Below are positions 14,819 to 21,889 of a stretch of DNA of 42,556 bases, in pieces. Where the stretch lies: the NCBI GenBank assembly GCA_020720325.1, contig DYOW01000008.1, positions 1-42,556 of the forward strand, given 5' to 3'. Each line of letters opens with the position of its first letter. Position 1 is the stretch's first letter. The notes beneath the pieces were generated by a model that was not told the DNA's origin, searched no databases, and saw only the letters and a program-made list of their open reading frames with translations. Position numbers and translations under genes: made by a program. This DNA is from Desulfobulbus propionicus (GTDB lineage: Bacteria > Desulfobacterota > Dissulfuribacteria > Dissulfuribacterales > DYOW01).

Positions 14819-15800
14819 TAAATTTTCCCACATATATATTGAAAAAGGTATTGAAAATGCCAGACTAACTCATCAGATTATTAACCGGCTTCCAAAAGCA
14901 AATGTCATCTTCATTAAACACCATAAAGATGTATTTTGCAGGTCTGGTCAGGATTTTTCACTACAGAAAAAATCTCAAAAAATTATACTTGCGGAAAAAA
15001 AATCTAATTTTTTATACAAGGGATCAGAATTTTGTCCAAATTACGGTGAAAAAGAATTTTATTACACCACACCTGTCCTAAACTGCATTTATAATTGCGA
15101 ATACTGCTTTTTACAGGGTATGTGCGCCTCAGGAAATATTGTAATCTTTGTTAATCAGGAGGATTTTTTTAAGGAAATTAAAACAGAAATCCATGATAAA
15201 AAAATCTATCTCGCCATTTCATATGAAACGGATTTGCTTGCCATTGAATGGTTAACAGGAATTGTTAGTAAATGGCTTGACTTTGCCACTGAAAATCCTG
15301 ATATAACCATTGAAATCAGGACAAAAAGCCCTTTTACAGAACCTTTTTCATATATGCTTAATCCCTTAAAAAATATTATAATTTCATGGACAATTTCGCC
15401 TGATTTTATAATAAATAACTATGAAAAAGACACCCCTCCACTACACACAAGAATAAAGGCTATATCTAAACTTATTGCTAAGGGATGGAATGTGAGGATC
15501 TGCATTGACCCTATAATATATGTTGAAAATTGGCAGACACATTACAAAGACTGCATTGAAACAGTTTTTAACACCATAAATCAGGGTAAAATTCATGATG
15601 TTACCCTTGGTGTGTTCAGGATGAGTAAAGAGACATTAAAAAATGCAAGGAAAAAGAATCCACAATCTCATATTTTAGGCTATCCTTTTTTGCTAGAAAA
15701 CAGTTCTTACACTTACCCCGGATCTTTACGTCAAACTTTGCTTGAATTTGTTTATAATGAAACCCAAAAATTTATAGAAAAAGAAAAAATTTTTGTTTAA
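14802..15800 (+). CDS. Radical SAM protein related to spore photoproduct lyase (SPL family)
   Basis: This is a 332-residue protein. The [4Fe-4S] radical SAM motif CX3CX2C is C95-C99-C102 (CIYNCEYCFLQG), with the FLQ continuation typical of SplB. YYTTPVLNC before it and the LAISYETDLLAIEW block after it also match SPL-family proteins. B. subtilis SplB uses a hydrogen-donor cysteine about 44 residues after the cluster motif. There is no cysteine at the equivalent place here. A DNA photoproduct role is therefore doubtful, and I call only the family. It overlaps the nucleosidase gene, so the two are translationally coupled. No sporulation genes are nearby. Confidence 0.85.
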   Translation: MSFLNSKFSHIYIEKGIENARLTHQIINRLPKANVIFIKHHKDVFCRSGQDFSLQKKSQKIILAEKKSNFLYKGSEFCPNYGEKEFYYTTPVLNCIYNCEYCFLQGMCASGNIVIFVNQEDFFKEIKTEIHDKKIYLAISYETDLLAIEWLTGIVSKWLDFATENPDITIEIRTKSPFTEPFSYMLNPLKNIIISWTISPDFIINNYEKDTPPLHTRIKAISKLIAKGWNVRICIDPIIYVENWQTHYKDCIETVFNTINQGKIHDVTLGVFRMSKETLKNARKKNPQSHILGYPFLLENSSYTYPGSLRQTLLEFVYNETQKFIEKEKIFV

Positions 15801-15940
15801 CTTTTACATATAAGAATAGTTCTATATTTAGATAAAAAAAGAATTGAAATTTTACAAAAAAATACTTTTATCTTGAATATTTTTTCAGAGTAGATTAAGT
15901 ATATATTTATTTTTATTCTGTTATAAAAAGGGAACGCCTC

Positions 15941-16201
15941 ATGAAAAAAACTTTTTTATATCTTTCTTTTTTTTTATTATCAAATTTTGTAAGCTTAACC
16001 ATGTTATTTGCTGTAGATCAGGTCTGCCTGCAACAGTGTGACGGCATACATAGTGGCTGCATGTCAAAATGTCTCTCCCCTCATCCAACATATCGGTCAT
16101 GCAAGGCTGTATGCGATGCTAACAGGAATTTGTGTTTTAAACAATGCGGCAATTATGATGATACACAAAAAAAACTACAGGAAATGGACTCACAGAAATA
16201 A
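15941..16201 (+). CDS. Small secreted protein with four CX3C motifs
   Basis: This 86-residue precursor has a clear signal peptide (MKKTF, then a hydrophobic run to about residue 24, cleavage expected after LFA). The mature 62 residues hold eight cysteines at 29, 33, 40, 44, 54, 58, 65 and 69. That is the pattern CX3C-X6-CX3C twice, separated by nine residues. This suggests two short disulfide-stapled helices in the periplasm, recalling twin-CX3C proteins, though the spacers are shorter. I know no family name for it. The stop is 25 nt before the next gene, so they probably share a transcript. An AT-rich upstream region (15801-15940) should hold the promoter, but I see no strong consensus. Confidence 0.8.
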   Translation: MKKTFLYLSFFLLSNFVSLTMLFAVDQVCLQQCDGIHSGCMSKCLSPHPTYRSCKAVCDANRNLCFKQCGNYDDTQKKLQEMDSQK

Positions 16202-16226
16202 TATTAAAATCAAGGAGGAACAAATT

Positions 16227-16544
16227 ATGTCAGACATAAAAATGCCTAAAAACTATACTAACATCCAGGAAAAATATCCAGAGGTTACAAAAGCTGTTGA
16301 AAATCTTGGAACTGCATTAAGACAGGCAGGGCCGCTTGATATAAAAACCAGTCATCTTATCCAGCTTGCAGCGGCAGCAAGCATCCATGCTGAAGGCTCA
16401 GTGCATAGCCATACAAAAAGGGCTATGGAAGCTGGCGCAACTCCTGAAGAAATTCGTCATTCAGTAATCCTTCTTATAAGCGCTATTGGTTTTCCATCTG
16501 TTGCAATGGCATTAAGCTGGGTTAATGATATTTTAGAAAAATAA
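16227..16544 (+). CDS. Carboxymuconolactone decarboxylase/AhpD-like protein lacking the redox CXXC
   Basis: This 105-residue all-helical CMD-family protein has LIQLAAAASIHAEGSVHSHTKRAMEAGAT, then EEIRHSVILLISAIGFPSVA, which is the family core. In AhpD-type peroxidases the segment before the histidine contains CXXC. Here it reads AEGSVHSH, so no thiol redox chemistry is expected. I chose the ATG at 16227 because AAGGAGGA precedes it at ideal spacing. The longer open frame reaching back into the upstream gene is an overlap in another frame. It follows the cysteine-rich secreted protein, and the function of the pair is unknown. Confidence 0.85.
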   Translation: MSDIKMPKNYTNIQEKYPEVTKAVENLGTALRQAGPLDIKTSHLIQLAAAASIHAEGSVHSHTKRAMEAGATPEEIRHSVILLISAIGFPSVAMALSWVNDILEK

Positions 16545-16556
16545 GACAGGAAAGAT

Positions 16557-17534
16557 TTAAGCGCTATAAAAAAAACTCTTTAACAAGTCTCTTATTTCAT
16601 TAATACTTGTTGCTCTGTGAATTTTATCTCTTATTGCCGATCCGTTTTCACTTCTCTTTGTGTGCCATGCAGCATGTTTTCTCGATAAAAAAACAGATAT
16701 CGGGTAATTATAATGGGATTCAATATTGTTAAGATGCTCTGTGATTATAAAAAATTTTTCTTCATTTGATGGCTCAGGTGATATCTCCCCTGTTTGCAGA
16801 TACTTAACTATACTATCAAACAGCCATGGTCTTCCGATAGCGCCCCTTCCCACCATAATACCGTCAGCCTGACTTGATTCAAGGCATTTTTTTGCGGTTT
16901 CTGGGGATATAATGTCACCATTTGCAATAACCGGGATTTTAACACGTTCCTTAACCTTTTTTATTTCCTCCCAGTTAGCTTGTCCTGAAAAAAACTGACT
17001 CCGTGTCCTACCATGAACAGTTATAAGGTCAACTCCATTATCCTCTGCAATTCTGGCAATTTCAGTATGTACAAAGCTTTTTTCATCCCATCCAAGCCTT
17101 ATTTTAATAGAAAGTGGTATTTTTATGGATTTTTTCACCTGTTTTATAATAATTTCTGCGAGTTTCAAATCCTTCAAGAGCGCTGCGCCGGAAAATGTTT
17201 TTATGACCTTTGATTGCGGACATCCCATGTTTATATCAATAATTGATGCCCCAAGGTCTTGAAATTTCATTGCTGAATCCCTCATAAATTCCGGATTGCT
17301 GCCCATTATCTGTATGGCAAAAGGTCTTTCTTCAGGGTAAAATTTTGCCATTTTTAGTGTTTTTTTATTTTCCCTGACCACAGCCTGGGTTGAAAGCATT
17401 TCGCTAAAGACCATTCCAACAGGAAATTTTTTAACTATCCTTCTAAATGGTCCGTCTGTGATTCCGGCAAGAGGGGCTAAAAAAACAGGGGGATTTATGG
17501 TAAGATTATGAATTTTTATGGCGTTTAGAGCCAT
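16557..17534 (-). CDS. dusB: tRNA-dihydrouridine synthase
   Basis: This 325-residue FMN-dependent TIM-barrel enzyme reduces uridine in the tRNA D-loop with NADPH. The N-terminal PVFLAPLAGITDGPFRR (16-32) is the FMN-binding signature. The catalytic cysteine is C105 in NMGCPQSKV. SIKIRLGW, VHGRTRSQ and VGRGAIGRPW follow in the usual order, and the C-terminal helical domain starts near 245. Length is normal. It begins 1 nt after speB and is the last gene of the polyamine operon, so it is co-transcribed with it. The assignment to DusB rather than another Dus rests on overall similarity. Confidence 0.95.
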   Translation of the reverse strand: MALNAIKIHNLTINPPVFLAPLAGITDGPFRRIVKKFPVGMVFSEMLSTQAVVRENKKTLKMAKFYPEERPFAIQIMGSNPEFMRDSAMKFQDLGASIIDINMGCPQSKVIKTFSGAALLKDLKLAEIIIKQVKKSIKIPLSIKIRLGWDEKSFVHTEIARIAEDNGVDLITVHGRTRSQFFSGQANWEEIKKVKERVKIPVIANGDIISPETAKKCLESSQADGIMVGRGAIGRPWLFDSIVKYLQTGEISPEPSNEEKFFIITEHLNNIESHYNYPISVFLSRKHAAWHTKRSENGSAIRDKIHRATSINEIRDLLKSFFYSA

Positions 17535-17535
17535 T

Positions 17536-18393
17536 TTATTTTTTTTTTGAAAGAATGTAATTTAATATTTTGTAAATTAGATTAGCGCTTAAAAAATCTG
17601 CGCTGTGATATCCGGGTATCGGGCTTAATTCCATCACATCAAAACCCACAATTTTTGTGTTTTCTGACAAAGACTTAAGGATAAACAGCGCATCATGCCA
17701 CCCAAGCCCTCCTGGCGCCGGTGTTCCAACTGCGGGCATAATGGATGGATCAAGGCAGTCAAGATCAAAGGTAATATATGTCGGCAGGTCTTCAAGCTTG
17801 CTTAAAATAGCTTTTATTGAATCGTGTAAATTACCCACAACGTTTCTTGCAAAAAAAGGCAGGTTATCTTTTTCTTTTAAAAAAATCCATTCTTCTTCTG
17901 ACATTGCCCTGATGCCTATTTGTATGATATTGCCAAGGTCGTATACCCTTCGCATAACGCAACCATGATTAAATTTGCTTCCAAGATAAGTGTCCCTTAA
18001 ATCAGAATGGGCATCAAACTGGATAATATTCATACGTCCAAATTTTTCATAAAATGCCTTTATTGAGCCAATGCTTACGGAATGCTCCCCACCTATTGTC
18101 ACAACAAATTTATTTTCATTTAGCAGATCCGATACAACTTCCTGTATCTTTTTTAGCATATCTTCCACAGGAAGGAGCGGACCAATGCTATCATGGGTAT
18201 AGATACCATGCTTTGTAATATCAAGAAGGGTTTCTTCGTCAAAGGCTTCAAGTTGTGATGAGGCTAAAAATGTAGCTGTGGCGCCATCCCTGGAGCCAGC
18301 CTTATAGCTTGTAGTGGAATCAAATGAAACAGGGACAATGGCAATCTCTGCCATGTCCCTGCTATGATTTAAGTCAAAAAATTTTAATGACAT
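17536..18393 (-). CDS. speB: Agmatinase
   Basis: This is a 285-residue ureohydrolase. The binuclear Mn site is complete: GGEHS (H104), FDAHSD (D127, H129, D131) and FDLDCLDP (D210, D212). The family member that hydrolyses agmatine to putrescine and urea is favoured over arginase or formiminoglutamase, because the gene lies directly behind speD in a polyamine operon. The N-terminal VPVSFDSTTSYKAGSRDGA is agmatinase-like. The gap to speD is 11 nt and to dusB 1 nt. No arginine decarboxylase or spermidine synthase is present in the window. Confidence 0.93.
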   Translation of the reverse strand: MSLKFFDLNHSRDMAEIAIVPVSFDSTTSYKAGSRDGATATFLASSQLEAFDEETLLDITKHGIYTHDSIGPLLPVEDMLKKIQEVVSDLLNENKFVVTIGGEHSVSIGSIKAFYEKFGRMNIIQFDAHSDLRDTYLGSKFNHGCVMRRVYDLGNIIQIGIRAMSEEEWIFLKEKDNLPFFARNVVGNLHDSIKAILSKLEDLPTYITFDLDCLDPSIMPAVGTPAPGGLGWHDALFILKSLSENTKIVGFDVMELSPIPGYHSADFLSANLIYKILNYILSKKK

Positions 18394-18404
18394 ATTATAA
18401 AAAT

Positions 18405-18842
18405 TTAAACAGAGATATGCTCCCTTTCTGCAGAAACAAAGTCCTGAACCTTTCTGATAACCTTTGGAAATTCAAGACCCCTGTCTATAAGCTTTATTTC
18501 CACTTTTTTGATATCAAAAATGCTCTTGATTCTCTCTATAGCGCCATGCACATCAAAATTTTTGCAGGAAAATATATCAAGGCTGAGATATAGCTTTTCT
18601 GGAAAGGTATGCACGCTTATATGGCTTTCAGCAATAAGCACAAATCCGGAAAGCCCCCAGTCTTCAGGAACAAGGCCTGAATACTTAAATACATATGGCG
18701 GCATAATCTTAGTCATACTAATCTCGCCTGGATAACGGCTTAAAAAGTCATAAATACCATTTAAATCTGTAAGTTTATTCTTATCACAACCGTATCCATC
18801 CATCATAAGATGCTGACCAAAACCGTATTCTATTTTTTCCAT
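18405..18842 (-). CDS. speD: S-adenosylmethionine decarboxylase proenzyme
   Basis: This 145-residue proenzyme is of the short prokaryotic type. It makes decarboxylated SAM, the aminopropyl donor for spermidine. Self-cleavage is expected between E72 and S73 in AESHISVHTFPE, which gives the pyruvoyl group. FSCKNF carries the conserved C93. I chose the ATG at 18842 because AGGAGG precedes it at good spacing and the protein then starts MEKIEYGFGQHL as in homologues. The upstream in-frame ATG at 18911 would run into the regulator gene. It lies between the XRE-cupin regulator and speB. Confidence 0.95.
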   Translation of the reverse strand: MEKIEYGFGQHLMMDGYGCDKNKLTDLNGIYDFLSRYPGEISMTKIMPPYVFKYSGLVPEDWGLSGFVLIAESHISVHTFPEKLYLSLDIFSCKNFDVHGAIERIKSIFDIKKVEIKLIDRGLEFPKVIRKVQDFVSAEREHISV

Positions 18843-18883
18843 CTGTTTAATCCTCCTTTTAAGGAAAAATTTTTTATTAATAT

Positions 18884-19426
18884 TTAAAATGTCGGTGGGG
18901 CAACCACCCATAAAATTTCCGCTTCAATGCTGCCGTCATTTTTTATCAAATGTTTTCTGTCAGACTTAAAATAAAAGCAGTCGCCCTGAGAAAGCTTATA
19001 TTTTGTCCTGCCATAGTAGAGGATAACCTCACCTTTTAACACGTAACCAAACTCTTCGCCGGAGTGCTGCCTGTCTTCCCAGGTTTTTGCTCCGGGCTCA
19101 AGCTTAACAAGCACTGGCTCCATCTCATTGTTATGAGAATTAGGAACAAGGAGATTAATATTAAACCCCTTTTCTGACTTGGTTGACTGTGTGCTTTCCT
19201 GAGGAGTAAACACAACTCTCTCAGTTTGTTTTTCATAAAAAAAATCAGAAAGGTTATCACCTAGAACCTCAAGTATCTGATTAAGAGTTGCAAGTGATGG
19301 CGAGGTAAGATCCCTTTCCAGCTGGCTTATATAACCCTTTGTCAGTTCAGTTCTTGCAGCCAGCTCATCCTGTGTAAGATTGCTGGCAAGCCTTAACCGT
19401 TTTAATTTTTCTCCTATCATTAACAT
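18884..19426 (-). CDS. XRE-family regulator with C-terminal cupin domain
   Basis: In this 180-residue protein, residues 4-62 are a helix-turn-helix of the XRE type (LKRLRLASNLTQDELAARTEL followed by KGYISQLER). Residues 105-176 form a small cupin barrel (HSGEEFGYVLKGEVILYYG). PuuR-like members of this architecture control polyamine or amino-acid genes and often sense a small ligand through the cupin. Its place as first gene of the speD-speB operon supports control of polyamine synthesis and of itself. The second Met (19420) is an alternative start. There is no clear ribosome site. A dyad lies immediately upstream. Confidence 0.92.
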   Translation of the reverse strand: MLMIGEKLKRLRLASNLTQDELAARTELTKGYISQLERDLTSPSLATLNQILEVLGDNLSDFFYEKQTERVVFTPQESTQSTKSEKGFNINLLVPNSHNNEMEPVLVKLEPGAKTWEDRQHSGEEFGYVLKGEVILYYGRTKYKLSQGDCFYFKSDRKHLIKNDGSIEAEILWVVAPPTF

Positions 19427-19432
19427 ATTGAT

Positions 19433-19465
19433 TAATCTTTTTGTTTAGTTTTAATAAACTCAAAC
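19433..19465. promoter_or_regulatory. Candidate operator: dyad and 17-bp direct repeat upstream of the polyamine operon
   Basis: AGTTT-TAAT-AAACT at 19447-19460 is a perfect dyad. GTTT (19443) and AAAC (19462) extend it with a one-base bulge. It lies about 20 nt upstream of the regulator start codon. The overlapping 17-mer TAATCTTTTTGTTTAGT (19433-19449) recurs exactly at 19581-19597. Binding by the XRE-cupin protein is inference. Confidence 0.5.
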
Positions 19466-19580
19466 AAGAAAATGATATTTTAAGGTTTTCTTTGGAAATG
19501 TCAAGAGAAAAATGTGTTTTTTTGATTTTTTTTTAGGGGAAAAAATGATAAGTTATCTTTGAAACACAAGATGTTTATTG

Positions 19581-19597
19581 TAATCTTTTTGTTTAGT
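19581..19597. repeat. Second copy of the 17-bp direct repeat
   Basis: TAATCTTTTTGTTTAGT is identical to 19433-19449, 148 bp apart, both inside the intergenic space before the XRE-cupin gene. In so AT-rich a context the single match is suggestive rather than decisive. Confidence 0.6.
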
Positions 19598-19628
19598 GAA
19601 TAGTTACAAAAAAATGTAATTATCTTGA

Positions 19629-20873
19629 TTATTTCTGTCTATTAATTCTTTCAAGCTCTTTTTGGGCGGCGCTATTGCCAAGATTTGCGGCCCTTTCAAT
19701 AAATTTGCTGCCCTTTTCCACGTCTAATTCAATACCTATGCCAAGCTGATACATAACGCCAAGCTGATAAAGGGCATCCGGATTATTATTTTCAGCGGCA
19801 TTTTTATACCATTTTATTGCCATTTCAGAATCAGTCTTTGTTCCCAGTCCTTTCTCGTAAACTTTTCCAAGATAAAATTGTGCTTCGGCATGATCTTGTC
19901 TTGCAGCCAGTTCTAGCCATTTTTTTGCCTCTTTATAATCAAGCTTTACATCCATTGCCTGAAAATATATACGTCCGAGCTGAAATTGTGCTTCTTTATC
20001 ACCAATTTCAGCAGCCATTCTAAAATATTTTTCAGCATTGACATAATTGATGGGAAAATGCAAACCTGTAAGATAAAATTGACCCAAAAGGGTTTGGGCT
20101 TTGGGATTATTATTATTGGCAGCAAGGGTAAGCCAATATTTTGCCTTGTCAATATCTTTAGTTATTACTGTTCCATTTAAGTAAGCCTGGGCAATCTCAT
20201 ATTGCATATCTTTGTCATTTTTTTTAGTAGCCTCATTTATCATGTAATTTATTTTTTCAATTCCTGTCAGCTCTTTTTTCTTAAATGCGCGTAAACTACT
20301 TAATAGCCCTTCTTTTTGTTCCTGTTCTTTTACCGGTTTATCTTCCACGTTATCGGCGGACTTTTTATCAGTTTCTTCGGATTTCAAATCATCCATATCT
20401 TTGGGAGGTTGCTTTATATCTTCTTGTTTGGTGGCGTTATCTTCATGTTTTTCTTTTAATTTCGGTTGTTGCATGGTTGTATTGGTGGAAGAAATGATGG
20501 CGTTTTCTTCCTTTGTTTTTTTTATAGAGTAAAAAACAAAAAATGCGGTTGCAATACATAAAAGCAATATAAAACCAATTATTCCAAACCTGATAAAGAC
20601 TGAAAAATCCTTTTTCTTAGATGGTAATGGTTCCTGAAAATAAGGTTTAGGTTCTTCTTTTAAAAATGTCTCTTCTCTTTCACGTGTTTCTTCAGCTTTA
20701 TGTGCCTGTTGCTTTATTTTATCCTTTAATTTTTCCCTTTTTTGGAATTTTGATTCTTCTTCTTGGGAAGACATGCCATCTTCAGGTATTCTTTGAAGAT
20801 TAACCAACAAATCATCCAATCTTGTCTGAATTCCTAAAAAACCTATATATTTTTTTTCTAGTTCTTGGCTCAT
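19629..20873 (-). CDS. Membrane-anchored Sel1-repeat (TPR-like) protein
   Basis: In this 414-residue protein, residues 1-90 are cytoplasmic and charged, with a likely coiled coil around 40-75. A single membrane helix spans about 93-115 (FIRFGIIGFILLLCIATAFF). A low-complexity Lys/Glu linker follows to about 200. About five Sel1-type repeats then fill 222-410 (A..YL.G, A..WL..AA...(N/D)..AQ..LG..Y). Sel1 solenoids bind proteins. The domain order places the repeats across the membrane from the N-terminus. The stop codon of the J-like gene lies 7 nt upstream, so it is the last gene of the Hsp70 cluster and is probably a scaffold or client-binding partner. Confidence 0.85.
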   Translation of the reverse strand: MSQELEKKYIGFLGIQTRLDDLLVNLQRIPEDGMSSQEEESKFQKREKLKDKIKQQAHKAEETREREETFLKEEPKPYFQEPLPSKKKDFSVFIRFGIIGFILLLCIATAFFVFYSIKKTKEENAIISSTNTTMQQPKLKEKHEDNATKQEDIKQPPKDMDDLKSEETDKKSADNVEDKPVKEQEQKEGLLSSLRAFKKKELTGIEKINYMINEATKKNDKDMQYEIAQAYLNGTVITKDIDKAKYWLTLAANNNNPKAQTLLGQFYLTGLHFPINYVNAEKYFRMAAEIGDKEAQFQLGRIYFQAMDVKLDYKEAKKWLELAARQDHAEAQFYLGKVYEKGLGTKTDSEMAIKWYKNAAENNNPDALYQLGVMYQLGIGIELDVEKGSKFIERAANLGNSAAQKELERINRQK

Positions 20874-20880
20874 AAAAATC

Positions 20881-21882
20881 TTATGTTAATAAATTTTGAA
20901 GGGCTTCTTTGTCTTTTAAAAGAAGTTCGTTAAATTTTTGATATTTCTGAAATATCTTTTGCAATACATCAATAAGATCATACGCGGGTTTATGCAAAAG
21001 ATTATTATTTGAAAGATAAAGCGCAAGCTGCCTGATTTTTTGAAACATCTGGATGGAATCATCTTCTTCAATACCATTTGACACATTGTTAATCTGTATT
21101 GGCATAACAATTTCCGACCAGAATTTTAACAGATATTGAATTTTTAATATTTTGGAATTAATATTTACATCCTTTGAGGGAACCTCTCTTAGATGGAGTA
21201 TAATGCTTTGCATTATTTTCTGTATTTCCCCGTCAATTGCCTCAAGATATTTTTTTATTTCAAGATGATAGTCTGAAACAAAGTCGGATACTATTTCAGG
21301 TATGTTCATGGTTACGGAAGAGGTAATATGATTTAGCACATTAGTCAAAATTACTTCTGGTTTTTCCACCTTATCAAGGGCTTTGATGATTGTTCCGGAA
21401 ATAAATTTTTTATAGTTGTTAAACTCATCTTCCACAGTTGCCGGATTGCTTATGGCGCTAAAATTAGCAAGTTTTCTGTTGCCATTTATGAGATTAAAAA
21501 TACTGTTGATGTTTATCTGATTAAATGTAAAACAAAGGAAATTTATCCATACATCAAGGTCTTTATAATTATTAACTGATATGGCAAAAGCCATTAAATT
21601 ACATTTTGACAAAGGCTCCATGTCTTTCATAACCACGCTTAATGAAACAGGGTCATGCTTTATCTTTTCTATGATTTCTTTGGCATGATGAGGGGAAACT
21701 CCAGCAAGCCAGGTTACTTCTGCAAACAACCTGTTTTTGGGATGTGTAAGCGTTGATTTGGCCTGGGTGCAAATGGAGGCATCTATTTCAAGGGATCTTG
21801 CGTCAGCCTGTTCAATTATTTTTTCCCTTGTGTCAGAGGTGCTTACACCTAATATAAAAAAAGGATTTTCAGTTAAAATCAT
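20881..21882 (-). CDS. J-domain-like partner of the adjacent Hsp70 (HPD absent)
   Basis: In this 333-residue protein, the first 65 residues read ENPFFILGVSTSDTREKIIEQA, then about 15 residues, then AKSTLTHPKNRLFAEVTWLAGV. This recalls a J domain (NPY..LGV....REI......) followed by a helix, but the HPD tripeptide is missing. THP at 46-48 is the nearest. The rest is helical with no recognised motif. It lies 7 nt downstream of the Hsp70-like gene. The J-like N-terminus together with this position makes it a likely co-chaperone that recruits or regulates that Hsp70. Family membership is inference from pattern, not a proven homology. Confidence 0.65.
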   Translation of the reverse strand: MILTENPFFILGVSTSDTREKIIEQADARSLEIDASICTQAKSTLTHPKNRLFAEVTWLAGVSPHHAKEIIEKIKHDPVSLSVVMKDMEPLSKCNLMAFAISVNNYKDLDVWINFLCFTFNQININSIFNLINGNRKLANFSAISNPATVEDEFNNYKKFISGTIIKALDKVEKPEVILTNVLNHITSSVTMNIPEIVSDFVSDYHLEIKKYLEAIDGEIQKIMQSIILHLREVPSKDVNINSKILKIQYLLKFWSEIVMPIQINNVSNGIEEDDSIQMFQKIRQLALYLSNNNLLHKPAYDLIDVLQKIFQKYQKFNELLLKDKEALQNLLT

Positions 21883-21889
21883 AAAAAAA

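Noticed and set aside
14802-15800. Calling the radical SAM gene a true spore photoproduct lyase (splB)
   Set aside because: The cluster motif fits, but the expected hydrogen-donor cysteine position is empty and there is no sporulation context.
16038-16226. Upstream extension of the CMD-like gene to an ATG at 16038
   Set aside because: It overlaps the secreted cysteine-rich gene in another frame. The ATG at 16227 has an ideal AAGGAGGA and matches family length.
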